From positions 255,501-319,500 of the forward strand of contig CM063250.1 of the NCBI GenBank assembly GCA_032158295.1: a DNA stretch of 64,000 nt, in the 5' to 3' direction. This DNA is from Pycnopodia helianthoides (Eukaryota; Echinodermata; Asteroidea; Forcipulatida; Asteriidae). The translations under genes and the position numbers were made by a program. Shown one piece after another: positions 1 to 11,994 of this stretch. The notes below the pieces were generated by a model. It did not search any database and was not told where the DNA came from. It saw only the letters and a list, made by a program, of their open reading frames with translations. The first letter of the stretch is position 1. Each line of letters starts with the position of its first letter.

Positions 1-2670
1 GTCTTCTGCAGTTAGTTGATTTGTTAACGATTTCCACAATAGAGAGTTTATCTTTTGCTACCATTTTATCGTCAATAAAACTTTATCATGTCAACGTATA
101 TTGATATCGTTAAATGTTTAAAACTGGCCATGCTTTGTATTACATCGTTTTACACACATTATGGAAATTTAAAAAAATTAAGTTATTAATTCGAAGAAAG
201 GAGCTAAACTAATTCTTGATATGAAACGAACACTTATTCATTATTTACCCCAGACACTGATCATTCGACAGGTAGCGATCGGTGCTTTCCCTTTCCAACC
301 ACGAATCCTGGGTGTCAGGATCTATTTTAAGAAACACCTCTTAAATGTTTTAATCACCTGTTGTGGTCCTTATTGTGTACTTGCTCCAAACACGAAACAC
401 TTATCCTGTCATCTGAGCTGTTCAGTCAACATAATGAATAAAAGAGGCTCATCGCGGGGTAGTGGGAGGATATCGATCCTGGTCACCATGCTGTTCTTAA
501 TCCGGAGGGGCACATTGTCTCAGTGAACTATGGGGGTAGTGATCAGCAGCGTATAAACCAGAGGGAGCCCCCTCCTTTCTCTCAGAACCCTTGCCCCCCC
601 CCCAAAAAAAAAAAATGAGGTCAAAAATGCTCAAATGAATTGCTCGATACATAGCTCCACCCTACAAATTATGTCTTTAATCCCCCCCCCCCCCCAATCA
701 ATATGTCTGGTAACGCTATACTGGTAGTGATTATTATCATTCTATAAATACAGCATTAACGAATTTGAATACTTTTTGTTTAGAATAACCTAATGTTGAA
801 GATTTATTGTTCTTGTTGTGTTGGAGTTTCTGAAGAGACACTTTGACTTCAGGCTCGTTTTTGTAAATATGACCCCTATGGATCGAGAACGACCAAAGAA
901 CAACTGCAACGGTGTACTGTATTCAAACTTGAAGCTTCAAAGAATTCCCTCATCTGTGAATATAGACTCAACCCGTGCTCAGTAAACTGGTGTTTATATA
1001 TTTAGCAACAGCACTTCATCACCAGGGCGACCGAGTGTAATTAGTCCTCCCCAGCAAGGACACGGCCGAATGGATCCGAAGAGGACTATTGAATAGAAAA
1101 GGCGCGGAATAACTGGCCCTTTTGTAACTTAATTTGTTACACAGAGGAGTTTGGTCTATCTGGACATTTCAGTCGTAATGCCATTGTGTTTAATCCATGA
1201 GCACAAAAACCTCACTCGGCAGTAAACCTTAATCTGTACAACTATAACAAGAGAGAAAATCGCGTGGACTTTTTCTTCAATTTGTTATCAACATGACTTC
1301 GCAAAGCTGACGTGACACAAATGATGTGCTGTAATAGACCCTGTGTAAGGTCTAAAGTATCACGTTGTACCATGGATCAAGCTCCATGGTTGTACGCAGA
1401 AAGTGAAGCATTCAATTTTTTAATTTAAATCTCAGTGTCCACAGTAACATATCATTCCCCATTTCTACCTCCATGGTCATTCGAAGTATGGCATTGGAGG
1501 TCTGAGCCTGCTACAATGAACAGTCTCGTAAATGATACAGTGAGTATTCGTCAAATGCTGATCAGATACTGGAGTTAATGGAAATGTTTGACCGTGTCCT
1601 TCCTCTATGGTCTAGAAGAAATCAACCCTACAAACTTCATTGGATTTCGAGTTAAAGTATTCAGTCTTGGGTATGTTTAAGAACAGCAGCCAGCAGTCAA
1701 TCATCTGACTTGTTACTTTGAACTGGATGGGAGTTCTGCAAGATGTGGTCGGCAACTGCACCAAGTAGAGTGAAAACTTCAAGAAACTATAAGAAAATAC
1801 ATCGATAACTCAGTTTGGGATTGAATGCCTATTAATGTTAAATATTCTTCACGTCGTGAAATAAAAGGATCGAATACAGAGCTGTAAATGAACATTGAAC
1901 ACTATCGTCATTAGTTCATCTGAGGTTGTGAGACCTGCATGCCTGAAGTGGTTCCACGAGTATACCGTGAATCGTTTCAGAGAGCCCTCGTCTCATTATT
2001 AATTACGAGCCCCTACGGCGATTGCCCATCAGCCGACGTATCCAAGGGGTATACCTGAGCATCTAGGGCCCGGCAGCAATAAGCACCTGTGGGCTGGGTC
2101 CACTTTGGATTCAAAGGTGACGAGTTTGAGTTAGTACTTCATGGGAACCCATGGCTACGCTAGTATTCAATACTTCAGGAAAGAGTCTCAATGCGTTGAA
2201 TAAACGTATGGCTGTTGTGTATAAGAATGAAGTGCGCTATCGGTAGACGCAACATTGGTATGGAGAGCCAATTTGATTAATGCTAGTCTATTGGCAATGT
2301 AAGAACAAAGAGCTGTTGATTTATAAGTTCTATGGTAGGATACCTGCACTGTTCGTGGAAGCGTCACACTCTGTGTGTTTAATGCCAAGTCATACACTAG
2401 GGCCAATATAGATTGTATACATTACGGATAAGCGACGAGCAACCACTGGCTGCAAGTTGTGTTTCAAAACAAACAGGTGAAATGTTCTGAGCTGCACCGG
2501 CAAGTTTGGCTGCGACTAAACACTAGTACTAGTAGCTGGCCGAATGGTAATGAGCGTTGGTCAAACAAATTCTACTGGACAAACACAAGATTTAAGTTTC
2601 ACCGGTCACCGATCGATGCACCGCAACAGCACCCTTGCAGTTCCCTCAGTGAAGCATTTCGATTGACAAC
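1..2670. other. Intergenic, no gene recognised
   Basis: I see no supported gene here. Short open frames (for example 221-526) lack codon structure, domains or splice context. There are homopolymer C tracts near 594-606 and 676-695. The last few hundred bases are presumably promoter and 5' UTR of the ORF that starts at 2671. Confidence 0.6.
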
Positions 2671-3993
2671 ATGCGAGCGACTTTCCCTCCCGTGTCTGCC
2701 TCCTCGGCCGCTGCGCGGACCATCGCTCCCCACAACTCTTGGTCCCACGGAAACAACCGCACCCTCGGAACATCAAGAATGAACGGCTCTTGGGGTGAGC
2801 AAAGTGCCCGAGGGTCAAAACGCCGGGGTTCGTTATCAAGCGACCCCGGTAGCCACTCAAGTGGACACCATCAAAGACAGACGCTCAAACTTGCCGACAT
2901 AACTCATTTCGACCTAATGAGACCGTCAACATTTGAGAAACTCTCCGGTCTGTACAGATACAGGTCTGCTCTTGACGGGCCCAGTGCTCACACCATCCTT
3001 GGGACGGGCGACCAGGAGAACGAGTCGTCTGGGAAAGGTATAAAAGCGAAACCAAAATCAGGGTCTGGTCATCACGTTCATCTTCCTAGGATATCTATGG
3101 ATTCGTCTCCGCCTCTTGTCTCTTTTCGACAATCCCGCATTAAACCGTCAACTCTGACCGAGGCCGAGACTGGCGTACCGGGGGTAACTCCCCGTGTTGC
3201 GGATCGGCCGTCCGCTGATGTAATCGGTGTTAAATTCTCAGCGCAAAGTCACCACACTAGTAGGAATGAACAATCGGCAGACATGGAACGAAACTCAAAA
3301 GGCACGTTACCAGGGAGGCGAAGACAATCACAAAAGGAACGTTTAAATGACACACAATCCTCCAGACAATCCACCATACAGATTCCTGATTGTCCAACAA
3401 AAGTGTCTTCTCCACAACACGTAACTACTGGACTATCCAACCAAAACAAAACCGAAATACCTACTCTACAAAACACCACAGGACAAACTGCCAAAAACAT
3501 GACCTTGGAACTAACCCCACACAGGACTGCAAAGGTCAGTGAAAAAGAGAGCAAAGTTTTTTTGCCGGAAGAAGTCGAGAAACATATTGAACCGCCAAAG
3601 AAAAACTACAACGATGTTCACCAGAAAACTACAGGCGAAGCTACAGTGACATCAACTTCAACTCCACATACAACCGTTGAAAACCCGGGTTATTCTCGGT
3701 TATCTACTAGCAATACCATTAGCTTAAGTTCAAGTATAAGCCGCAACCAAAACGATGGTGTCGACTCCAAAGATTTAACAATGAGCGAGTACACTTCGAT
3801 CTTTATTAATAATAACGGATTTGAAGGAGAAACACTGAGCGTGGTCAAAAGTGACACATTTCTCGCTGAGAAGAGATCGGTTCGGTTTAGTGTCAGTAAT
3901 GAGATTATTGAATATGAACCCGGTGTGTCACTCTCTGATGACAAACAGTCAAAATTAGATAAAGCTACAAACTGTGAAATCATTGGCGAGTGA
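2671..3993 (+). CDS. Uncharacterised disordered protein, 440 aa, possible PP1-docking motif
   Basis: An uninterrupted ATG-to-TGA frame of 440 codons, far longer than chance in this AT-rich sequence. I do not recognise the protein. It is rich in Ser, Thr, Asn, Gln, Lys and Arg, with no signal peptide, membrane segment or folded domain visible, so it is probably mostly disordered. The most structured-looking part is near the C-terminus: residues about 399-415 read AEKRSVRFSVSNEIIEYEP. RSVRF (402-406) fits the RVxF-type PP1-docking pattern [RK]-x-[VI]-x-F, and Ser follows it. A PP1 regulatory or scaffold role is only inference from that short motif. A basic segment around residues 215-225 (GRRRQSQKER) could be a nuclear localisation signal. 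The 5' end may continue in an unseen upstream exon. AATAAA signals follow at about 4460 and 4676. Confidence 0.6.
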   Translation: MRATFPPVSASSAAARTIAPHNSWSHGNNRTLGTSRMNGSWGEQSARGSKRRGSLSSDPGSHSSGHHQRQTLKLADITHFDLMRPSTFEKLSGLYRYRSALDGPSAHTILGTGDQENESSGKGIKAKPKSGSGHHVHLPRISMDSSPPLVSFRQSRIKPSTLTEAETGVPGVTPRVADRPSADVIGVKFSAQSHHTSRNEQSADMERNSKGTLPGRRRQSQKERLNDTQSSRQSTIQIPDCPTKVSSPQHVTTGLSNQNKTEIPTLQNTTGQTAKNMTLELTPHRTAKVSEKESKVFLPEEVEKHIEPPKKNYNDVHQKTTGEATVTSTSTPHTTVENPGYSRLSTSNTISLSSSISRNQNDGVDSKDLTMSEYTSIFINNNGFEGETLSVVKSDTFLAEKRSVRFSVSNEIIEYEPGVSLSDDKQSKLDKATNCEIIGE

Positions 3994-6720
3994 CTTAAAA
4001 CAAAACCTTCTGATGGTTCTAATCTTTGACAAAATTAAGGTGAAAGCACTTTTAATAGTGATGGTGTTGATAAAATGTATTTTCATCGTTCAATAATAAG
4101 CATTATAACAAATTAATGTGACCGCCAAATTTGATATAATTTTGTTTCAAAAGAAGGTAACATTTTACTGTCCACTGATTTGTACATTTCAGATGATGTA
4201 TGATGTAGATACAAAGTTAAACTTTTTAGCTTGACTTCTTGTTTCCTAAGTGAAACGATTTCACTTTGTAAAGGTGGCATTATTTTCGCACTTCCCTTGA
4301 ATAATTTGATGCACAGAATGTTTACCTTTGACCTTTGACTCTCTGCTTCTTAATACCATGGGCTCTTCGGGCGATCACATGTCAAGTAAAGATGTGCGCG
4401 CATGCACATTGCCACGGCTTTGTCCTTAACATTCTGAGCTAAAACTGGGTTCATTTTCAATAAATCTGGCATGCGAAAGAATTTTACTTATCATGAAAAA
4501 GTTACCGGCAAAATTGCCATAAAGTTGAAACTGACGCCCGCAGTGTGTTGTAGCAAAGCAAATCAATCTGCTTATAGCAGTAGTTTTCCAAAACGGTTTG
4601 TTGAATTTGGGCCGAGGTCAACGTCCATCGATTGCCCTGAGTGTGTGTGTGTGTGTTACGATATCAACTCAGTGGTTGAATAAAACGTGTTCTGTGTTCT
4701 CTAAAACTATTTTTGTTCATCTGTAAATCTTTCCAGAAACACGACCAATTATTTAGGCATAAACCCATATCTGCCTAACTATGGGATTTCCCGTAGAACA
4801 CACAAACGCTGTTAGTGTTAGTGCCTAACTACAGAAAAACCTGAACAAGACGTTAGTGTCTTTCTTTGACATATGAGACGGGCAACAGGGCTATATTACA
4901 TTGAGGTGCTCTTCCAAAAGTGCAGTTTGTTGGGATGTGTTTATTTGTAAAGTGCTACATGGGCTTAGGCAGGAACAGTGTTCATGTACTGTGACCTTCA
5001 GGCGGATATGGGTAGCAAAAAACGAGAGTAACGACTTTTAATTTATGAAATGAAGAAGTTATAAAATCCATTATCAATCTGTATTTTGGTATCCCCTAAA
5101 TATTTTTGATACGACGATAACTTACTAACAATAAACGTGAATCCTTTTTTTATTCTATATGCAAGTAAGCATTTTAGTTTTTCAAATAAAATATTTTTTT
5201 ATAATTCCCTCTGAAACTCTTAAGGAAAATCAGTTGTAATGGGCAGTCATAGCTGTAGCAAACCCTTTTGATATATTTTTATATTCGAGAGAAAAACTCG
5301 TTGCAGTAAAACACACCGGGGTGGGTTGGGGTGGAATGGGATGGGGGAGGGGAGGATTCAGGGACTCTTAGACACCTCCAAAGACACTGGGAGCAGCTCT
5401 GACTCACTTCCATCTTGCTAATGTTTTATTTGTCATTCATTTATGACAAATTATAGTACTTTTTATCACCAAAAAGTAATTTGAATGTATTGTGACTTTT
5501 AATTTACACTGTACATTAGTAGTACCACTGATAATTTCGATTAGTTGTTTCCTTCAGGTTGTTAAAATAATAATTGGGTCAAAAAACAAAAAGATAACCT
5601 CCTAATTTGTGCACACATTTGTCATTATTCCATGTGATTGTTACAGTTTCCAGTTATCCCAAAAGTTTACCGAAGCTCGGTAAAAACTTGAAACCTTGGA
5701 ATTACAGTTTTCAAAGTGTGAACGGCAAAAGGAAATTGCTATTACCACAAAACGTCGATGACTTTAATACACAAAGTATTTAATTTAGTAAAGATAACCA
5801 GCTGGGCTCGTGGTGTTTTTTTTTACAACACAATAAGATTTTTCAATAATATCGTCGTGATTTGTATTGTAACACTAATGAAGCTTTACTTGGTGATAAT
5901 CCAGCCGGATTCAGATTAGCAATTTTACATGAGGAGTGAGAATTTGTTTGGTTAGTATTTAGAGTGCCACGATGTTCGCTCAATGATTTGTCGAGAATGT
6001 GAAACTTCCGCACATGTGGCCATCTTGTTCTTTCTGAGCTCTCTTGTAAAGTATGAAAACGCTTCTCGCATATATGTTTTACTAAAAGGTGTGCATACAA
6101 ACTTTACATCTCGGTGTATGCTTGGTTCAAAGAGTTATTTATAAAGTGCTGTGAATAGTTTATTGGCAGTAGTTCAAACAGAATGAACAGGAGGGCTATG
6201 AGACAGTTTTCGCCCCTTTTGTTGGGGGTATTTATAGCTTCATAACGGTGAATACAAAGTGCAAAGGCGCTACCAACAACTTGCTAGCATGGTTACTATC
6301 TAAAGACGAGATACTCTATTCTCATAAAAAAAATCAATACTTTGACAACGACCTTCGCATTTGTTGGCAGGGCCTTCATAACTGTTTGAGTCGGAGTGTA
6401 TCAATTAGTATTGTTTTTATTTGAATTAGTACCCATAATGTAGATCTATGGTCTGTCCTTATCTGCCATTTTGAAAACAAATTGCTCGTCACCTATAAAA
6501 TGCACAAATTACTTTTAGATATTTTTCTCTCAAACCAAATGTATCAAAACATGAGGGGATGTCATTCAGTTGACATGTATAGAAGTCCATTCCTCCTGTA
6601 GTACATAGGCTATCAGTAAATATTGGAAAGAACGGATCCGTAATCCGTAGAAAGAATAATTAATACTTCATCAGAATAAATTATTTGTAATCCGAATGAA
6701 TGTTTAGAGACGGCTTGTTC
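3994..6720. other. Intergenic/3' UTR, no gene recognised
   Basis: Probable 3' UTR of the preceding ORF up to an AATAAA near 4460 or 4676, a short GT microsatellite near 4640, then AT-rich sequence with no supported gene. A G-rich stretch lies near 5318-5355. Confidence 0.5.
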
Positions 6721-7021
6721 GTTTCGTGATTAAACCCTCATAACGAGTTTCGTGATTAATCCCTCATAACGAGTTTCGTGATTAATCCCTCATAACGAGT
6801 TTCGTGATTAATCCCTCATAACGAGTTTCGTGATTAATCCCTCATAACGAGTTTCGTGATTAATCCCTCATAACGAGTTTCGTGATTAATCCCTCATAAC
6901 GAGTTTCGTGATTAATCCCTCATAACGAGTTTAGATGAGTTTCGTGATTAATCCCTCATAACGAGTTTCGTGATTAATCCCTCATAACGAGTTTCGTGAT
7001 TAATCCCTCATAACGAGTTTA
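6721..7021. repeat. 26-bp minisatellite, about 11 copies
   Basis: Head-to-tail copies of a 26-bp unit containing TTCGTGATTAATCCCTC, nearly identical from copy to copy. One junction near 6931-6940 carries about 10 extra bases. There are no spacers between units. The TAATCC core resembles a bicoid/Otx-class homeodomain site (inference). Confidence 0.95.
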
Positions 7022-8067
7022 GAAATCTTTAGTACCGATTAAACAAATCGCATCGGAAGCAGATATTACCTGTCTCGTTAAATCATTGTTCGAAAGTTTT
7101 ACATGTAAATACAGAAAGTATTGATTAAAACCGTTTGTTTTAATATAGATCAACTAAAGTGGAAAGAATCTCACGATTTCAGGGTCACGATAATAATTGT
7201 TTATTACTTGTCCTCAAAAATGAATGTTTTTCCTTTGTGATGAAAGAAGTAAATATATAGATGCAACTAAATTAAATCCCCGTCATGTCCCTGCGGTCAG
7301 CTCAATTCTTCTAGAGGTGTTTTCCAATTGCATTCTCCATGCTTATGACATGAGTCGAATAAAAAAAGGTGAAAATCATGAAAGTGTTCCGTTACGATTA
7401 ACCGTAGTCGCTAGTTAAATTAGGCCTACGCTGTAAGCCTTTTACGGATTAGTGACGATCGTAATTAAACCGTATGCACATTACGTTGTTTGATTAGAGA
7501 TCAATAGACGGTTGCTCATTGGTCCACAGTGTGTGCGCTGCGCGTACATAGCTGCACGTTTCCCGGTCATCACTGTTATACATCTAACGAAAAAAGTAAA
7601 CAACAACAAAGGGGTTAGTAATTAATTTTTTTGTAATAAATATTCCTAGCAATTTAGTAATCGGTAGCAACGAAATAACCAGGTTTCTTGAGTGGTTACT
7701 TTAGTAAGTAATCTGTTTCCAACGATTTATCTCATTGGGACATAATGGGTCACGTGGTCCACGGGTGCTATATCACCGCACATAAATTCTGTGCTTTCAA
7801 TACATTTTTTCAACATCAACATCACGGGACATTACTAATCTTTCTTTCTTTCTTTCTTTGGGGGAAGGGGCCATTTATTTTTATTTGTTTTTTAGGCACT
7901 GCACTGGCATTGGGGAAAATGGGGCGGGGCATGACGTTCCACAGGCCCCTGGGCTACGCCGCTGATTGAGAGACAATTTGCCAATGCGGTGGGGTGTTTT
8001 TTTTTGGGGGGGGGGGGGTGGGGGACCGAACATTGAGTTTCCTGTCAGAACCCTCGATCTCCACACT
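7022..8067. other. Intergenic, no gene recognised
   Basis: AT-rich single-copy-looking sequence with a CTTT microsatellite near 7842-7860 and a T/G homopolymer run near 7998-8022. No coding signal found. Confidence 0.5.
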
Positions 8068-8168
8068 GTGCAAGTTTCGCGCGTATTCGAACATTTCCTG
8101 TACTCGTTAGCAATGTACATGTATGTGTACCCAAACATGTTCGAATACGCGCGTAGTATGACTTGCAC
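8068..8168. repeat. Foldback (MITE-like) hairpin element
   Basis: GTGCAAG plus GCGCGTATTCGAACAT at the left is matched, inverted, by ATGTTCGAATACGCGC and CTTGCAC at the right, with about 45 bp between the arms. This makes a roughly 100-bp foldback unit typical of very short MITEs. A target duplication is not obvious. Confidence 0.7.
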
Positions 8169-8471
8169 GGTCTATTTGCAGGGCTACTGGAAATCTGTAA
8201 AAGGGCGCCCTCAATTGTCTTATGTCGTAAACCTTACTATTCACGTGTTTGGTTGGGGAAAGAGTGTATGTAAAAAGTAAGTAACAAAGTGTAAGTTGGG
8301 CAAATTAACGGAATAATATTAGTTTTATTACTATCAGTGGGCAGGTATTATTGCATTCGTTCTTGATAACTTATTTTATAATCAATGACAGCACATACAC
8401 TATCTTCCTTGAAGACTGTTTATGAACACAAATGTTTTGTCCAGTTTACGGACGCCAGTGTAGTATTTATT

Positions 8472-9323
8472 TACTCCTAGAATTATGAGGTTCGATCCGC
8501 TATCGGCTCCATGAACCCCATGAACCTCATAGAGGTTCATGTACAAACTCCAATACAAAACTTTTTGTCGTTTACGTTTCTGCACCTGGAGTTCTCATTT
8601 GAAATCGGATCTCGCCAAAATTAGGCTCTACATGTTCCTTGGAATCTCATTGAGCGTTGCATGGGTCAAGAAAATCCACTCCGCAAATTTAAAATTGTTA
8701 AAAATCAATAAATTCTTACCGTAATTCCGTTCACAATCATGGCGCTGGAGTCGCATGATTTGTGTACAAAACCATGTGCGTGCGTAGTCTTGGTTCAAGA
8801 CGTTCCTTGTTGAGTCGCTCAACACTACACACGACGCGACTATTCCACCGATAGTCATGCGCGGCAGCAGAGCGCGCTAAATCGCGATAGTTGGGTGATA
8901 ATGAACAACAACGTCTTGCACCAAGACTAGTGCGTGCGCTGCTGTGAAATGTTTTTCCAACAAACTGGTACTCCGCGCGCAGCAACGCTGGTCCTGGCAA
9001 CTGTGGCTTGGTTTTGTACACACATCATGCTACTCCAGCGCCATATTTGTTACAGCACTGTTTGAATGGATAAGAATTTATCGGTAAGAATTTATCGCTT
9101 TTTAAACAATTTTAAATTTGCGGAGTGGATTTTCTTGACCCATGCAATGCTCAATGAGATTCCAAGGAACACGTAGAGCCTAATTTTGGCGAGATCCGAT
9201 TTCAAATGAGAACTCCAGGTGCAGAAACGTAAATGACAAAAAGTTTTGTATTGGAGTTTGTACATGAACCTCTATGAGGTTCATGGAGCCGTTAGCGGAT
9301 CGAACCTCATCATTCTAGGAGTA
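8472..9323. mobile_element. Non-autonomous TIR element A, 9-bp TSD (MULE-like)
   Basis: The element starts TACTCCTAGAATTATGAGG and ends with the inverted form, ...CTAGGAGTA. The arms extend inward as long inverted repeats (about 8472-8770 against 9005-9323). It is flanked by a perfect 9-bp direct repeat, GTATTTATT, at 8463-8471 and 9324-9332. A 9-bp target duplication and long TIRs fit Mutator-like or foldback non-autonomous elements. There is no transposase frame. A second element is nested inside at 8785-8929. Confidence 0.88.
8785..8929. mobile_element. Nested MITE with 9-bp TSD
   Basis: 145 bp, ends TAGTCTTGG / CCAAGACTA, flanked by a perfect 9-bp duplication GTGCGTGCG (8776-8784 and 8930-8938). 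It interrupts element A. The related element B keeps the uninterrupted site (GTGCGTGCCCTGCTGTG near 9552), which shows the pre-insertion state. Related termini occur at about 49148-49397 and in the duplicated copy near 55487-55710. Confidence 0.85.
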
Positions 9324-9346
9324 GTATTTATTTATGTTGAGGGTTG

Positions 9347-10700
9347 AGGCCAAGTAAAACAAATAACATCACATGTTTCTCGTTCAGACTTTTTCAAAAA
9401 GAGGAGGAGGCAGGGCGTTACTCTTTACTATTTTCACATTTTTTGCTATTTTATCCAAGATGGTCGCCATGCCCTACTCCTAGAATTAGAGGTTCGATCC
9501 GCTATCGGCTCCATGAACCTCATACTCATAGTCATAGTACAGTCCGGCCATGTGCGTGCCCTGCTGTGAAATGTTTTTCCTATGACTTTTTTGCGCACGC
9601 ACATGGCCGGACTTGCAAAAAGTCTACCGACAAACTGGTACTCCGCGCGCAGCAAAGCTGGTCCCGGCAACTGTGGGTTGGTTTTGTACACAAATCATGC
9701 GACTCCAGCGCCATATTTGTTACAACACTGTTTGAATGGGAACGGAATTACGAGGGTAAGAATTTATCGCTTTTTAACAATTTTAAGTGGATTTTCTTGA
9801 CCCATGCAACGCTCAATGAGAGTTCAAGGAACACGTAGAGCCTATTTTTGGCGAGATCCGGTTTAAAATGAGAACTCCAGGTGCATAAACGTAAATGACA
9901 AAAAGTTTTGTATTGGAGTTTGTACATGAACCTCTATGTTTCGAATAGGAATTTGTACATGCAATTGCACCTCTATGAGGTTCATGGAGCCGATAGGGGA
10001 TCGAACCTCATAATTCTAGGAGTAGCCATGCCCATGCTAAATATGGCTGGCCAAGGTATATTAGCCCACCTTGTTGGGCTGTTATGGCTCTCTTTTAACA
10101 TCGGTCATATAACACTCACCATTACAGCCCAACATCTGTGCGCACCTTAAAATAGAGAAGGTGTTTTGACCGACACCTTGGCAGAATTTGGTTGCAAATT
10201 TCTCCCATTTCTAAACATCCCTTACTATTCAAACCTACTCTTATTATTCCTTACATTTCCAGAATTACCATGATACATATGGCTTTTTGTGTTATATATT
10301 TTTATTTGAGTATACTGAATGCAATGTATGACAAAACAAAAGATTTGTATCATTTTAGTTCATTTGCTAAGCATGTTTCAACATTCAAAAACAGTGAAAT
10401 GTACATGTGTTCAATATTATTTATATCACAAGCATCATGATTGAGGTACATGTAGAAGAGCCGGGCTCATACACTAATCTGTGCTGTGGCTCATTCATAC
10501 TCAATATACATGTAATACTCTTCACATGCAATGTTTAAATAAAGAACACTTAAGGTGAACGAAAGTATATAGTATATATATTTTTTGTTCTCCCCCTTTT
10601 TCCCTTTTTTATAAAATAGTAAATGTAAAAAAAAAGGAGGCGGCAGCCAAAAAGGAGGCGGGCCGGGATGAGAAACATGTTACTTTTTTTACTTGGCCTT
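9347..10700. mobile_element. Outer foldback element hosting element B
   Basis: AGGCCAAGTAAAA followed by CATGTTTCTC at about 9347-9385 is matched, inverted, by GAGAAACATG...TTTTACTTGGCCTT at about 10670-10700. This suggests an outer inverted-repeat element that later received element B. The outer boundaries are approximate. Confidence 0.5.
9475..10024. mobile_element. Non-autonomous TIR element B, 9-bp TSD
   Basis: 550-bp relative of element A: same TACTCCTAG / CTAGGAGTA termini and same internal sequence (GACCCATGCAACGCTCAATG and others). It is flanked by a perfect 9-bp duplication GCCATGCCC at 9466-9474 and 10025-10033. No coding capacity. Confidence 0.88.
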
Positions 10701-11994
10701 ACATAGACCCAGTATTAAACTGTACTCCCTTTTTTTATTTTGTGACTTCTTCAGTCCGTACTAGCGCCCCACTGAAGTTCTCACTTTTATGACACAATCG
10801 TCATTTTCGCGACACCCAGCCACAACAAATTCCTTAAAATGACAAAAAGACCAAACAAAATAGCCCCAAAATCGCTTACTGTATTCAAAATACGTCTGAG
10901 ATGCAACATCACACATTTAATTGTCCTAACGAGCATTTTCTGTACTCCAAATCGATGATTTTTAACTCCACATCGAAGAAGAGATGACAAGGGAGTACAG
11001 CGTCCCAATTACTGGGTCTTATGTTAACAATACTATGAATATACTATTGATATACATTATTCATTGTCATGGATGGAGGTATATTTTTCATCCTTAATAT
11101 GGTTTAACTACACTTTTGATGGGTCCACAAATGAAAAATATATCCATGGGTGACATTGTTCCAGAAAATAAATTGCAGATCCATGCTTTTGTTTTAAACA
11201 TCATGTACCAACTGACATGACGTGTGTGCATGCGCAAAATGCACAGCAACTTCGATCAACTTCCACGTCAACAGAAGCGAAATGATTGCTTAGTGTTACT
11301 TTGGTATCCAATTAAATGGTTACACATCTATGTTCAAACACCTCTAATGTTCCGACAACCCTAGTGTATTTTCCTAATCCTAACTCTAACCTAAACCTTA
11401 CCTTAGCATTTTAATCACAAGGGGTTTTCGGAACATAGGGTTGTCAGAACATCTAGGATGTCTGAATAATAGAGCAGTCACCAAAGTTATGACAAATGTC
11501 ACCAAAGGATAAAAATTTACAATTCTGAACCCAGCAGACTTGGAATTCCGGACATAAGGAATATGTTAACGAAGTTTAAGCTTCCTCCATCAGGTATAAA
11601 AAGATATGAATTTTCGCAATGGTGCGGGATGTTTAATACTATGTATACCCTGGACTCTGTCACGTTGTATGCAATGGAAGAGTCCAACCTGGGCTAGTTA
11701 AAATTCTTTGTCTCTTTTCGTAACATTTTTTTATATTTTGGCCTTATTATTTTGTTTTAAATGATAAAGAAGCTCTCATTGATTTAAATACTTTTTTATA
11801 CTTGTCGATTTAACAAACAATTGCTGAGATGACCTGAGTGACCTGTTATTTAAACTTTGGTGTAATATTTGCAGGTGTGATACTTCTTGCCCATAGCTCA
11901 GCACAAGACATTAGCATCCAAGACCTGCACACCTACAAAGTTATTCTGATCAAACATAGAAGGTCTCTTGAGGAGTAGCCGTAGAAACAGTACC
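10701..11994. other. Intergenic / AAMP 5' region
   Basis: No gene seen. A small foldback lies at about 11348-11451 (ATGTTCCGACAACCCTA against TAGGGTTGTCAGAACAT), and an ATATTTTTCAT/ATGAAAAATAT pair near 11081-11150. The last few hundred bases should hold the AAMP promoter and 5' UTR; no TATA box is assigned. Confidence 0.45.

Noticed and set aside
6721..7021. CRISPR-like array
   Set aside because: Direct repeats without spacers, in an animal-type genome: a minisatellite.
9344..9838. 164-codon ORF
   Set aside because: Lies across two non-autonomous transposons and reads through inverted repeats; no domain.
11380..11402. Telomere-like CCTAAC/CCTAA words
   Set aside because: Only a few imperfect units, inside a small foldback; not an interstitial telomere tract.
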